Assembly (NCBI RefSeq): GCF_003265705.1
Contig: NW_020312848.1
Span: 58,686,801 to 58,750,800 of the forward strand
Source: Callorhinus ursinus
Taxonomy: Eukaryota > Chordata > Mammalia > Carnivora > Otariidae
Length of the DNA: 64,000 nucleotides
Direction: 5' to 3'
The stretch's first letter is position 1. Every line of letters begins with the position of its first letter. This document shows positions 24,931-38,208 of the stretch, in pieces. The notes under the pieces are model-generated. The model was not told where the DNA came from. It ran no database searches and saw only the letters and a list, made by a program, of their open reading frames with translations. The position numbers and the translations under genes were made by a program.

Positions 24931-26289
24931 AATACATCATAAAAAAATAGGTCCCAAGGTCAAACAAGTTTATGGAAATAATGTAGAAATATATATCTAT
25001 CTTAGAAATTCAAAGTTCCCAGTAGCATTTTAGGGAACTGAATAGTTGTATATTAACAATGCATTCCAATTCAATTAATCCAACATTCTCCAAACCTATT
25101 GGACCTCACTGTCTTTTTCACATTCCACTAATATGCTATCACTAGCAGACTATCATAAAAGTATTTTTCATCTGCCCTATATGCATTCACTTGCCCCTTT
25201 TCATGGCTTCACTGGGAACTCCCTGCTCTGTATGGCCGCAGCCATGGCTTCAGTCTTATATCTGCCTCTTCCCCGTACTACCCTGGTTGTTCAGCGAGAG
25301 TACCACATACTATAGGACACTGTAATTATTTTAAAATTATCAAATGTCCTGGGGGGGCCCATAAGAATCTTTCCTGGGCATTAAGAAAGAAAAGTTAGCT
25401 TTACAGAAGCATCTTTATATGTATGTATGTATGTAGAATAAAGTCAAATAAATTTGAAGGATGGAGAGAGGAACTGAAACCCCTAGGTCTAACTATAAAG
25501 TAAACTTACCCTTGATTTGCACAGACACAAAGGACAATGAATTTTCTTTTGGACTAAGCTAATTTGAATTGAAATTCTATCAATTGCCATCAAAAATAGT
25601 CCTGACATGTAAAAACCTGTGAAATTTATGTACCATGCAATGTACTTTGGCAAAAACTGCACAGGTCTATGCTAAAAAATGATGCTACTAATTTCTTCAT
25701 AATATTGTGGATCCCAATAAGCAATTTTTCCAGATAATGTCTTTTCATTTATCATGTCATTGTGATGTGACACATACTTACATGTCAAAAACTGCTAGGT
25801 TTTATTTATTTTTGTTATTTACCTGTAATGAGCTTGAATCATAATTGCTCTTTAGCTAGTTATTACAGCCTTGTCTTAGATTCTCTATCTCAAGCTTAAT
25901 TCCTGGATGGGGATTCTTGAGCCACTGAGTTATTAAGTCGCTATTCTCAGATGAAATATAAGGGAGTAAGAAAAATAGGAGAGGGGAAGAAGCCTACAAA
26001 CCTGTGCATACAGATAAAATCCAGCCTCGGTCTGATCCCAGGCGGAGTTCTAGCACAGGAACGTCCAGAGGGCCATCCAACTCTGAAGCAAAGTGTCTCT
26101 CACACCCTGACGGTAATTCTAAGGGAAGAACGGAACTCAGCTGTTAGCATCTACACTCACAGAGACTGGGAGATGGGTGATCTCAGACCAGGAAAGGGAT
26201 CTTGGTAAGGCAACAACACCCTACCATAACCACCAGCTGCTTCCAAAACATACTTAAAAGAGTTTTGAGAAACCGTGCGGTATAATCTA

Positions 26290-26490
26290 GAAAGACCTTG
26301 ATTGTTATGATCAGATTTATCTAGATTAAATTCCAGCTCTTGAATTTAATTTCTGGGTTAACTTGGACAAATTGTTTCACCTCTTTTGGCCTAGGAACAT
26401 TTTTGTGTGTGTGTGATGATTAGAAGCAGTAATATATTTAAAGCTTTGCCACATAGTAGGCACTCATTAGCTAATAAGAGTTAATAATAC
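26290..26490 (+). mobile_element. MIR element
   Basis: AATTCCAGCTCTTGAATTTA, GTTAACTTGGACAAATTGTT, TCACCTCTTTTGGCCTAGG and GCCACATAGTAGGCACTCAT match the second half of MIR, including its 3' 'cacatagtaggcactca' block. Confidence 0.7.
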
Positions 26491-26809
26491 ATACAAAATC
26501 AAGAACTTGGTGGTTTTTTAAATCTCTGCCAATTCAGAGAACATTTATTCAGCATAGAAAACCAGACATTAAAATAATTTAAAAGTATGTTTTTTCTATA
26601 CCCTGTCTCCAAAAAAAAAAAAAAAAAAAGTCCAGTGGGGATCAAATCGCTAATACATGTCAAAGTGCTTTATAGTCTTCATTTGTAAACTCTCTCCTCA
26701 AATCTAAACCACAAGGCAGCTGTCTCTAGAGTTTCAGTCCTTCCTTCTTCTAGACTGCCTCAAGCTACCCCTCAGAACACAGCCTTTATTAGGCCATCTT
26801 GAATTTGTT

Positions 26810-27165
26810 CTTTTGTGTATTCCTTCGCTAGGGCTGTCATAAGAAAGGACCACAAACTAGGTGGCTTAACCAGCAACAATTTATCCTCTCCCAGGGCTGG
26901 AGGCTGGAAGTCGGCTGTCAGTCAAGGGCTTGGCAGGATTGGTCTCTTCGGAGGCCCCTTTGCTGGCTTGTCGATGACTGTCTACTACCTTTCTTTCCTT
27001 GGTCTTCCCTCTGTATGTGTCTGTGTCCTAATCTCCACTTTCTAGCCAGTCATATGAGATTAGGAGCCATCCTAATGGTCTCATTTTAATTTAATTACCT
27101 CCTGGAAGGCACTATCTCCAAATTTGGTCACATTCTGAAGTACTAGGAGTTAGGAATTCAACCTC
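26810..27165 (-). mobile_element. ERVL-MaLR LTR (MLT1/MST-type), antisense
   Basis: CTAGGGCTGTCATAAGAAAG, CCACAAACTAGGTGGCTTAA, GGGCTGGAGGCTGGAAGTC, TCTGTGTCCTAATCTCCACT and ATTACCTCCTGGAAGGCACT follow the antisense MaLR LTR consensus. A short T-rich piece at 27172-27240 (TTTTATTAACATATAATGTG) may be an antisense L1 3' fragment. No internal region is attached. Confidence 0.7.
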
Positions 27166-27240
27166 TGAATTTTTTTAAATTTTTTTATTAACATATAATG
27201 TGCTATTTCTGTCAAAATAAATAAAATATTAAAAAAAATG

Positions 27241-28639
27241 TGTTCCCTGCAGTATTTTATAATAAAAAATAGGTGAAAAATAATTTAAAAATAGATCTTA
27301 CAGTAAAATATCTCACTGAGATTCAACAGTGGTAGTAGTAATATATGTTAAATCAGGCAGTGGTCATCTTACCTGGGCTGTGAGGGAGAGCTGAAAGAAC
27401 TGAATTCTGTGAACCTGAGAATATTAGTCGAGGATAGTATGACTGTTTCACCTTTTCCTCAGGCAAGGTTTTGTTTTACTTTAATTTCAAATCCAGAGTA
27501 GAAAATAGACTGAACTCTTACAGAGCTGGTATTTACTTTATAAAAGGAGAGCTCCTGCAAACAGATAAGATTACCGGAAAGAAAATTACTAGATCAAGAT
27601 TATTTTGTTTACATATATATCATGTCATGGTTCTTGAGAGCGTAGTGTTGTATTTGCCTGCAGCTGCTGCCTGAAGGCTTTGCCAGGGCTGGACAAACAC
27701 AGGTCACTGGAGACAGAGAGGCTCTCTGACATTTTTGTAATGGACGAGTCGACTGCCGTGCTGCCTGCCACAGGAAAGAAGTTGCTTGTCTGGGGACAAC
27801 AGTGTATCCTCCAGTTCAGAGGAGTGGAAATCACTGTTGAAAAGAAACAGCCTAAGGATCAAAATCAAGAGCCAGTGAATGAGGAAATGAGAGGGAGAGG
27901 CTATCAATTTATAAGTTATTTAAACTAAGATAGAGAGAGAAAGAGAAGGGAGAGAGAGAGAGGAAAACCTAGGACCAGTTATTAATATCTTTTATTTAAG
28001 TTAACACTAATTTCTTATGTAAACCATATCTTCTTTTCATTCAATAATTCTCCAAGATATGTCTGATTATTGCTAAATAATCCAAAGCTTTCCATTCTTT
28101 TATTTCTTTCCAGTATGAATTTTTAAAAATGAGCTCAATAGCTCAGACCCTTCAGAACCATCATTAACTTACCAGTCTTTATTTATTAATGCCCCTTCTT
28201 CACATCTTGTGCTCCCTTTTCTCCAAAGTATTTGTAAAATTCTATTCTCTTCAAACCCTTTGGCTACCATGAATTATTTCTGCCTTTTTTTTCTTGTACT
28301 GAAAACTACAAATAATACAACATATCTTTGTTGTTTTTTCTTTCCCTTTTTTCAGTTTCAGTATCAGCTTTTATTATAAAAAATAGAACCATACTCAGAT
28401 TTTTATAAGATAATACTAACGACTTAGCAGTACAGTTTGTCATAATTATCTGTATATTTCCAGGCTATTTGAAAAACGTAAATATATAAGACTCATCCAA
28501 TTTATGAGATATGTACGTATAAATTCATATGTAAGGGTGCATTCACGTGTTGTTGGTGACATTCTATACTAATACTAGAAACATTTGACAAAGTATGTAA
28601 AACAGATCTACTGATATTAATCTGACTTAAAATAGTTGT
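27241..28639. other. Intergenic, no gene recognised
   Basis: Mixed AT-rich sequence. Overlapping short frames on both strands at 27625-27930 have no domain I recognise. A GA-rich stretch lies near 27930-27962. Confidence 0.5.
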
Positions 28640-31600
28640 ATATTTACTGGAGTGGTGGCATGTGCCACCGAGATTCGCCTTCTAGGCTGAGGCACACTGT
28701 TCCCCAGTCGCTGGGAGTGTTAGCTACTGATGGCTCTTTGCTGATTCCCACTAAGGAAATTGTCTTCAGCTGAAAAGAATATCCTGTCTGAGGTCACATC
28801 TTCGTGGAGGTCAGCATGCATTCAATGAATGGTTGATACTGGGATACAAACACCTGGTGCCCTTGCCTCAAGCTGGAGCGATTCTGAAGCATTATCCCAT
28901 CTCTAGAGTCTCCATTGGATTGACTGAGACCTTTGGTGCAACTACAACATAGTTCAATTCTTCTCTCTGTCCAATCTTCCCTCCTTTACTTCTCCACAGA
29001 TGTTGACCCTGAGGGAAGTCCCTTATACATTTTCAGCATAAAAATCTCTGCCTCATAATCTCTTTCCCGGGCAAACCACCATAAAACTGTTGTTACCAGG
29101 AATGGCCCAAGGAAGCAGACTCTAAAACAGGATTTTGGAAGTGGACCATGAACCACCCAGGTGCAAAACAAGACTCCATTGGTTACAGGCTGTTGCAATG
29201 CAACTGTGAAATTTTGCCAATGTTAATATCTTTGAAATAAGATAAATATGCACTGGTAGGTATAGTATTTTTTAAAGTTCCTTGGAAGTGTAAGTTATAA
29301 GAACAATTGTGTTCTGGTAACTATTGCTAGGTGCCATTTATGTACTGGAGAAAGACATTAAAAAGTAGAAGGTAACTAATCAGTGAATGAAAGTAAGTGT
29401 GCAAGGAAGAAGTCTTCCTTGGCAGCATAAAAAGAGACTCATCTCCTACAGCCAGAGGGCAGAAAAACCTAAGGAAGAAGTCTGCGACTTAATTAGAAAG
29501 AGTAGTAGATTTCCAGGGGAGAGAGGAAAGAGAAATCTAATGAACTGGACCAGGACCTAATTATAAGAGTAGCAACACTGACAGAAGGTTAATTCTTAGC
29601 TTCCTCTACATGTTCCACATGTGCTGTGCCAAGCATGCTTGGGAAAGAGCAGGGTATTGAGACCTCCTTGAGGATATCTGTTTCACCGCACTCAAAAACC
29701 TTGAGACTCCAGACTCCACTGAACTCTGTGGACCTGCAGAAGTGGCCCACTCCTTACTGTTGGAAGGTAGAGCTACCTTCTTTCTTAAAGCTATAGCAGA
29801 AACTTCTGCCTTTTGGGACAGCTTGTATACCCTTTAGGATCAACCCATACCTTCCCTCATTACCAACCACCAGTACTAAAACCAAGTCACAACATGCTCA
29901 GAGAAGTTCTGGGCATTCTCTTCCAATACAGGATAGAACACTCTGACAAGAATCTCAGGAAACAATATTAACATGCTGCTCTTGGAAATATGAAGAAAGT
30001 AATGGCCCCATACTATGTTAAATAGAAATGCCCATGGCAGATGCTGAGAGAAAAGATCAAAAGGCCCAGAGAAGTAGGTTAGAGTGTATATAGTATGTAA
30101 GACTGAAAAATCCGCTAGCTACTTATGTTCTGTAGAAGGACCTGAATGAAGAACAACCCAAGATGGTACAGAATGCACTAATGAGAGGAACACTAATATT
30201 ACTGTAAACCTCAGTGGTTCTTGGCTTCTGTAACAGGGGCTGATTATAATAGATACTGTTGTGGAATTAAGCTCACTGATATCTATGGAGATTGCACACT
30301 CCCCCAACCTCCATAAGAGAGGCCAAGAGGAAGCATTGACTTGTCAGAAGCAAGTAGACTTACAGTAATCATAGTGAGAGACAAGGTTGGCATGAAAGCC
30401 AAGAAAGCCTGATTGCAAAGAGGTATGGATACGTTTAATAGAACACAGCATCTCTAGGGTCAAGAAAGTTGGACAGCCAATGAGCTCATTGTTCAATTTG
30501 CACCATCAAGGGGTGAGGAGGGGTGGAGGGAGAGAGTGAGAAAGGAAGAGGAAGAGGAGGGGAGGAAAAAGAGGAGACAAAAAGGGAGAAAGGAGAGGAA
30601 AGGGTGAGAATCATCAGGAAATGGAAACCCACTGTCTCACAGTCATGATCCTTCGCCAAGTTTGTGGATCTGAGCCTATTTCCAGACCCTGATCCCATTG
30701 ACAGAAGGAGATTCCAGGTACTTAGAAGGAGTAAACCTGCGATAGCACATCAAAAGCATGTGGCCTAGATCCATGCTGCATTTACCAGTTTCACAAATGC
30801 CTTTCTCTGCCTTTCACCTATGGCCATGTGAAGTGGAAAATAGGCTTATATCACCAGATAACAGAGGAGGAAAAGGAGCAAGCTTTGTTCAGAGATAGGT
30901 TGTGTCTGTGAATGCAGAATGTCTACTGCTGTACTTCTGTCCCACTGAATACAGCAATAAGGGGAATTCTCTCAGTAAACAAAGCTTCAGGTGCTATGCT
31001 CAGTCATTGCTTTGTGTAGAAAGAGAAGTGCACAAGATACCCATGTAGGGACAAGTGGCTTGGCTGATTGGTCCAGGCCTGGAGAGAGAAAAATCTGAAA
31101 ATCAGGGGTAAGAAAGTACATGGAAAAGGCATGCTCATAGCATTATTTAAATGGACACTGAGGGTGAGGGTCTTTGTATTTCTTATTAACTCTCACCAAA
31201 AAGCATCCACTACAGAAGGTGCAGTAAACAACCAAGAAGACAGAATTATGACCAGTGGTTCTGACTTGGATCAGCTGTATTTTGTCATTGTCTACCCCAG
31301 AACAGGCATAATAGATTCACAAAAGACTCAGTGGTAGTAAGGATGGAAGATATGCATGGGACTAACTATGTAAGTTCCCATTCAATGAAGCTGATTTAGT
31401 ACTACTGTTGCTAAACACAGAGCTTTCCAGACACAAAGATGAAGATTTAAATCCTGATATAGCATTCTACCTAAAAGAAGCAAATCAGCCACTTGGCAGC
31501 ACATTGATGACATTTGACTCCCTCCACCCTGAAAAAGCTAATTGTTAATTTTGAACAGAAAGAATACATACTTAGGGTATATGTTTGCCTTTTCTGCACC

Positions 31601-31850
31601 ACTATTTAAAAACTTAAAAAAGCATTTAGTCCTCTGACAGACCCAGCATGACATTGCTTTGGACTAAGAAACCACTTTATAGCAAAGGTTTGCAGTAGGA
31701 GGCACATGACCATTGAATCCGTTGCTCTTATCAGATACCACACCTCCCAGCAGCTCTTGACATGTTGTATCCTCAAGGGATACTATATATATATGTCCAG
31801 GAACTGTGCATGGGAGGAGGTGTGAAAAACCTATATGTAATCTCATCAAA
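28640..31850 (+). mobile_element. Decayed ERVL-type endogenous retrovirus internal region
   Basis: Stretches of this block resemble the internal region of class III (ERVL) elements in the + sense. Around 30000-30100 and 30320-30500 it matches the gag/early pol part. Around 31200-31520 it matches the pol segment ahead of the integrase core, and at about 31640-31700 a segment within the integrase domain. Frames are broken throughout by stops and indels, the longest open piece being 89 codons. Flanking paired LTRs were not found. A polypurine block at about 30512-30612 lies within it. This is an old inactive relic, and the assignment is from remembered family sequence only. Confidence 0.5.
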
Positions 31851-33552
31851 TGCTTGCCACAATTATTTTAAGAAAAATTAAATAAATCTCCAGTGTTGAA
31901 ACACCTAGAAAGAAGATTAAGAATTTCAACCTTGATCTCATTGACTTTTTTTCTTTCCACTGAGAATCACTACCATTCCATATTTGCACCTAGATCAAAG
32001 GGCTGAACAAACAGGAAGAACAGCAGAAATTAATAGTGTCTCAGGAATAGGTGCTGAGGAATGTACATTAGGGCCTCATTTATATACAACAGTGTTCACA
32101 TTTTTAAGAAATACTAACAAACTGAAATCCATCATTAGGGAATTAATTATACAAAATATGTATGCATGAGCATGCAACTATTTAAAATTTTTGTTGTTGT
32201 TGATTGATTTACCCAATTTGTAGTTAGTAAGCGGTAGCATCTGGTCTATAACGCATGATGTTTGATGTGTTTGATGTTTAATCCAGTGAGCTGTCCACAT
32301 CTAACTGGATTGGTCTTGATCTCCTTAGACATCACTGCTAAGACTACCACTCATCCATCCTCAACCCATTACCTCCCTTCCAAATTATGTATTGAGGTTG
32401 AAAAAAGTAGTCAGGTTTTGATCAGTAACCGTAATATGTTCATATAATTCATGAATAAGTTTTATCTCTGCCATTATTCAAAATGAATAAATTTTTCATC
32501 TTGTTTTTTAAAGTACATAATGGCATAAGTATCACTATATAACAGTATGTAAAAAATCAAAATATAAATGCATAGCATGGCCTCCTCATTTATAAATACA
32601 TAATCACTGGATATTGACTATAATATAAAATTTGGCGTGCATTTTATTTCCTTTTTAACTTTTCCATATTTTTCAAGCATTTTTATAATTTTGTAATCTG
32701 AAAACAAGAGCTATATTAAGACAAAAATAAGGAAAAATAAGCAAGAAAGACTGTAAAAAATAAAAAAAGAAAAGCCCAAGTTAAATGATATAAAGCCCTA
32801 CCACGTCTCCTGTATACTGACTTGAAACATTTTAAAGGCATTTTTGGAAATGGTGTTTCTTTGTTGAGCATTATTTCTATAATCTCTAAGTGAATTGAAG
32901 TAAATAACATTTCTCCTAAATGAATGCTAGCAAGGTTGTTCTCCAGGGAATAAAATTTGCTTGAAGAAGAAAGGGTCCATTAGGATTTACGAAGTACACA
33001 CAAACTAGTACACTAGGTCAAATATAAGCAGAAATTTCTTCTAAGGCTTGATATCACTTTCTTCAATCTCCTCCCAATCTTCCTATGTTAGTTACCAGTG
33101 AAGTGGAAATGAATATTTGTCACCCTTTTTCTCAATCAACAAGAAGTTAAAAACAACACCATGTTATATAATAGGAAATAAGGACTTAAATCAGGCCATG
33201 TATTATTTAGCCACTTTAATTTATATCCTTCTTTTGTATTCTACCCAAGTGATTACATTAAAGACAAAGTTAGTCCCGTCAATTTTAGAACAATTGGCAT
33301 AGACAGATAGATGATAGATAGATGATAGATAGATAGATAGATAAATACATAGGACATGATGCATGATAATTATATACATCTGCTTTTTATGCAGTGATAC
33401 TTTGTAATAGCTGCATCAAAGTGCCCAACAATTTCCTGCTTCACCTCATTACTTACATGAAGTTAATTATTAGTTTCTTTGCTCATTGTATAGTTAAAAA
33501 TCTTGATATACTAATAAGTAGTGTTTGTTATTTGAATAACCGCATTAAAGTA
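31851..33552. other. Intergenic, with a GATA repeat
   Basis: AT-rich, no gene recognised. An interrupted GATA/GATGATA microsatellite lies at about 33303-33347. Confidence 0.55.
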
Positions 33553-33565
33553 CAAAGTAGCTTTT

Positions 33566-33585
33566 TTAAAAGATTTTATTTATTT

Positions 33586-33616
<31 letters not shown>

Positions 33617-33730
33617 CATACAGACAGGGGGAGCAGCAGGCTCCCCACTGAGCAAGGAGCCCAACATGGGACTTGATCATGACCTGAGCTGAAGGCAGAT
33701 GCTTAACTGACTGAGCCACCCAGGTGTCCC
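33566..33730 (-). mobile_element. Can-SINE, antisense
   Basis: TTAAAAGATTTTATTTATTT tail, a GA dinucleotide run, GCAGGCTCCCCACTGAGCAA and the right end CTGAGCCACCCAGGTGTCCC. The TSD CAAAGTAGCTTT occurs at 33553-33564 and 33731-33742, identical in 12 bases. Confidence 0.95.
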
Positions 33731-33742
33731 CAAAGTAGCTTT

Positions 33743-34782
33743 GAAATCACTACCCATATTAAAATAAGCTATAAAATCAGAAGGTTGTTTTAATGTCTAA
33801 TATATTTAATCATATTTTACCATACCAGTCAGATTCCCAACAGAAATCCATTAGCACACTCAAAATAGCATATACTTCAAGGACTGTGTGTTTCTAGAAG
33901 GGCCATTTACAAAGACTGGGAGTAGGGAAACCTGGATAAGGGCAGTAAGCTGGAGTTAGTGAGCTGGAGATCAGAGGGAAGAGGAGAAAGACTGCTTGCT
34001 GGCATCTGGGAGGAAAGAGCCCTAGAGAATCAAGAGGCTTGGGAGGAACAGTAATTGATTGAGAGGCATAGCCAACCCAAGGCATCCTAGCAGGAGCACG
34101 ACCGTATTAAATACCCCAATCTCACTCGCGTCCTTCCCTCTGACTTCTTGGAGTAGTTGCCCATTTTCAAACTCCAATCTGATCTAGAAAGCATGGATGC
34201 TCATAGATATATTCTATAAGTTCAGTTTGTCAGGGCAGAGAGCCAGAGAAAGATGCAATGCGTATCTGGAGGGACAAAAGGAAAACATTCCACGTAATTA
34301 GTGACCTTTTTCTCCAACTTGAACATAAAAATGTAATGATAAGAACAATAATAGTAACCGTTTACATTTGGGGAGATCTTTGGTCAATTTATGTGTATTT
34401 TTTTGAGAGTTCAGACTAGCTTTTTATGTTTTTCTCTACTACGATGTGATATGATATCCAGAGTGGAATTTAGTTTTCTGGGGGCTCACCAATTCAAAGC
34501 CTCCTAGATTTCCAAAAATAAAGTCAGTGAAAAAAGGTTTGCTTTACATGTTACATTTATTTAACCAGTGAAGAACAGTTAATATTTTTAAGGTTCAGTT
34601 TTAATTGTTGTCAAAATTACTCATGTTTCTGTTTAATAAGTCAGTTATATAAAGTTTGTTGTGGAAAATGATAGTTCCCACCTCTACTCTGTGGTTTTTC
34701 CTTTCTGTTAGCATTAATTCTTCTACGCTCTATGTAACATTCTTGTATTGTGATATCTTGATTGTTCAATTTCAGGTGTTTA
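33743..34782. other. Intergenic, no gene recognised
   Basis: Unassigned sequence. Nothing resembling an exon or RNA gene was seen. Confidence 0.5.
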
Positions 34783-35166
34783 TTAGTTTGCTAGGGCTGC
34801 CTTAACAAAATATCATAGACCAGGTAGCTTCAACAGAAATTCATTTTCCCATAGTTCTGAAGGCTACAAGTCTTAAGATCAAGGTGTTGTAAGGTTTGGG
34901 TTCTTCTGGGGATTCTCTGTGGCCTGTACATGACCACCTTCTTGCCATGTCATCACATGGCTGTCCCCCAGTCTGCATGTGTCTGGGTCCTCACCTCCTC
35001 TTATCCTGCAGACCAGCCATATTGGATTAAGGGCCACCATATTACCTTATTCTACCTAATTGCCTCTTTAAAAGCCCTATCTCAAGTGTAGCCATATTCT
35101 AAGGTACTGAGGATTAAGACTTCAACATAGGAATTTTGAGGGGACACAATTCAGTTCAGAAACAGA
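34783..35166 (-). mobile_element. ERVL-MaLR LTR (MLT1/MST-type), antisense
   Basis: TATTAGTTTGCTAGGGCTGC, ATTTTCCCATAGTTCTGAAG, TGTGTCTGGGTCCTCACCTC, GCCATATTGGATTAAGGGCC and the end GAGGGGACACAATTCAGTTC follow the antisense consensus over almost the whole LTR. It is better preserved than the copy at 26810. Confidence 0.75.
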
Positions 35167-35579
35167 TATTGTCTATTGACATCTTACCAGGAAAGATGAT
35201 AGAAAGGTCAGTTTGTAATTTACCAGGTAATGCCACACAAGCATTCTTTCCATCTTCTCATGTGTTGAATATTGCTACATTGTAATATGCTTAAATCAAT
35301 ATTCAGTGTTCACATAATTAATATTATGTAAGCCAGTTCATAGTGAGCTCTAAAATTATTTTTTACTTCATTCTGAAAAATTCTTCATTTTCCCTGGAGC
35401 TCAAAACTGTTGTTTTTGATTAGTTTTCTATGCAATTATATTATTTTAACCCCAAACTGCTTGCTGTTTTTAAAATATCTATCAAGGCATTCAAAAGCAT
35501 GTGAATCTCATAGATTTTGTCTTCCTGGGGTAAGCCTTCTCTGAGCCCCTGACCTGCTCCAGGTCCAGGCCTGCATGTC

Positions 35580-36290
35580 ATCTGCTACAAACGCATAGTG
35601 ACGTTCTGGAATCTCCATTTACCAACACCACAGGTATTTTTCTTGCCCCTCTTCAGTAAGGGTCTTTTAGATCCTTCCTTCACATACCCTAACTTCACAT
35701 ACAGCTGAAATAGAATTCTAGGTGGGAAGAACTTATTCTTGTGGATTTTAAGGACATTTCTTTTATTGCCTTCTAAATGCTAGCGTTGCTGAGAAGTCTG
35801 AAGCCAGGCTTCACTGAGACTTTGTGTCTGTGCTATGTGTTTTCCTCTTTCTGGGAACTTGTGTAATTTTCCCTTGATTTCCCATTTTCTTGAATTTTAT
35901 AATGATGTGTCTTTGTCAGTTTGTTTTATTTACTTTGTTAGGTACTGAGTATTTACAACCTTTCTGTTTGGTAACATTTCCTTTAGTTTTAGGACTTAAA
36001 AAAGATCTCATTGACCATTTTTTCCCTGCTTCTTTTAAAAAATAAACATGTCCATGCATAAAATCTCCTTTCCTCCCAAGGATATGTATTTTTTTCCCTA
36101 TTCCTCAATTTTCCCTTAAGAAACCAGCATTCTTCTGATTGCTGAGGTTAGACAGTAGACTTTTTCCTGTCTCATCTTTTTGCTTCTTGTCATATGCTGA
36201 TCAATCTTACTCTTTCTTCCTTTAAATTATCTCTCAGGATTTTCACTTTCTTTGCTTTCTTATTGACTGTATCTGGGTCATTTGCATGTC
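35580..36290 (-). mobile_element. Ancient dispersed repeat, probably antisense LINE-like
   Basis: The string GCTAGCGTTGCTGAGAAGTC and the later TTATAATGATGTGTCTTTG resemble a widespread ancient mammalian repeat usually seen in this antisense arrangement. I cannot name the family. The limits are approximate. Confidence 0.35.
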
Positions 36291-36639
36291 ACTAAAATCC
36301 CAGCTCAGTAAGTATGAGGCCATTCAATAAATTTGTGTTGTATTATCCAAATGAGAGATCTTGCACACCTAATGATCAATTCAGAAGTGAATGTTGGAAA
36401 TGTTTCAAACTCAAATTAAGGTAAAACCAGGTTCTATTAATTTAATATGTGTGAATATCACAATTTATTTATATCTGAGAGTGGAAGGATATACAAGAAC
36501 CAAGTGAATAAAGTGTTTTATTATTATTACATCATTGATTTAATTCATATGGACTTTGGGAAACACTTTTTCCAAGTTGATTATTAAGCCCATATATCTT
36601 TAAGGTGAAAGCATACTACTGTTTATTCCACAATGACTA

Positions 36640-36940
36640 GTTTATTCAGTTCCTACTATGTGTCAATTACTGTGTTGGAGTTCGGTTGGATTTTGTTTGG
36701 ATGCAGATACAAATCTGAATAAGGAAATTAGAATGTGACTACCTAGTTTTCCAAGTCTTATAGGAGTGACAAAGTTTTATACAACAAGTTGTGATGCAGT
36801 ATGCTAAGTGGTGTAATAGAGGTAGGGACAAAGCGAATAGAGGATAGAAAGAGTGAAGTTAAGGAAGGCTTCTCAGAGTAGGAAGCATTTGAAATGGGTA
36901 TGGATATTTTAGGGGAGGGCGTTCCAAGCAAACCCATCAA
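36640..36940 (+). mobile_element. Ancient dispersed repeat, family not resolved
   Basis: CAGTTCCTACTATGTGTCAA at the left and AAGGAAGGCTTCTCAGAGTA plus GGCGTTCCAAGCAAA at the right match the order of a common ancient mammalian repeat ('cctactatgtgccaggcactg ... ggaaggcttcctggagga ... gcattccaggcag'). Confidence 0.45.
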
Positions 36941-37299
36941 ATAATGAGGTAGGATGATATGTTTAATCAGTGCTGTATTTAATTATCTTTTGACACTTCA
37001 TCTTTGTATTTCCATCACATAAAATAGATACCAGCACTTACTATGTACTTATTAAAGTATTATTGAAAATGTATTACATTTCATTAATTTAAATGAATGT
37101 ACCATATATGTTTTTAAAAAAATACACTACAGGGTAATATCCCTCTGTTTTTGATAGGTATCATTTATCTTTGTTCTTGGAACTAGGCTCTATATGCTGT
37201 AGCCCCTGCCCTCAGAATGATGAATAGCCCTGTTGAAAGAGAAAGGCTTGTGCAAATAGCACATAATAGAACAATCTGTTCAGTATGTATGCAAAGAAG

Positions 37300-37460
37300 G
37301 AGATTTTGTAGGAAGAGCTCTGAACCAGAAGTCAGGAAACCAAGGTCCTATTCCCAGACTTCTCTCTAATTAGCTGTGTGACCTTTTTAGAATCAATTAT
37401 CATTCCTATGCCCCATGTTCTTAATTTAAAAGAGTGTCTTGCACTAGATAACAACTAAGT
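37300..37460 (+). mobile_element. MIR element
   Basis: GAACCAGAAGTCAGGAAACC, TAATTAGCTGTGTGACCTTT and the following weak 3' half match MIR. Confidence 0.65.
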
Positions 37461-37644
37461 TTCTTTTCAGCTCCCAAGTTATATGTCAGTAAAATGACAA
37501 ATGGACAATTCCCCCTGCCTCTATTCTTTCATAATTGTCTCTGGCAAGGCTTGACCTTTGCGTCTAAGGTCAGCACAGAAGCCAGCTTGTCTCTTCTGAA
37601 CTCGCATGGAATTGTATTTCTAGCTCTCTTAAGGTTTAGGGTAG

Positions 37645-37790
37645 AATACAATTTAGAGCATAGGTTCTGGAGTCAGACTGCTTGGTGTGACAATCCAGCT
37701 TTGCCTCTTACTTACTAGTTGTATAATCTTGGAAAAATTATCGTCATCTCTCTGTTCATTTGTTTCCTCATCTATTTACACAACTCTTAC
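37645..37790 (+). mobile_element. MIR element
   Basis: GGTTCTGGAGTCAGACTGCT, CCAGCTTTGCCTCTTACTTA, CTAGTTGTATAATCTTGG and GTTTCCTCATCTATTTAC follow the 5' two-thirds of MIR closely. Confidence 0.8.
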
Positions 37791-38019
37791 AGAAAACAAA
37801 TGAGGAGGGACCTCATTTTATGAGGCCAGCATTATCTTGATAGCAAAACCAACCAGTCATAAGAAAAGAAAACCAAAGACCAATATCTTTTATGGTCATG
37901 ATGCATAAATCCTTATTAAAAAATTAGCAAATCTAATCCAGCATTATGTAAAAAGGAAAACCATGACCAAGTTTATTTTGGTATGGCATATTGGTTTCAT
38001 ATTAAAAAATCAGAGTGTA

Positions 38020-38208
38020 GGGCACCTGGGTGGCTCAGTTGGTTAAGCGACTGCCTTCAGCTCAGGTCATGATCCTGGAGTCCTAGGATTGAGTCCCACA
38101 TCGGGCTCCCTGCTCAGCAGGGAGTCTACTTCTCCCTCTGACCCTCCCCCCTCTCATGTACTCTCTCTCTCTCATTCTCTCTCTCAAATAAATAAATAAA
38201 ATCTTTAA
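38020..38208 (+). mobile_element. Full-length Can-SINE nested in L1
   Basis: GGGCACCTGGGTGGCTCAGT head, GATTGAGTCCCACATCGGGC and an AAATAAATAAATAAAATCTT tail. The 16-bp TSD AAAAAATCAGAGTGTA is identical at 38004-38019 and 38209-38224. Confidence 0.95.

Larger units (their letters stand above)
20700..26289. other. Intergenic, mostly unassigned
   Basis: About 5.6 kb with no recognised gene. It contains a CAA repeat (21918-21945) and a MIR (24760-24930). The 125-codon frame at 21535-21912 has no domain or family resemblance I can identify. This is one of the longest stretches without Can-SINE or L1 insertions. Confidence 0.5.
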
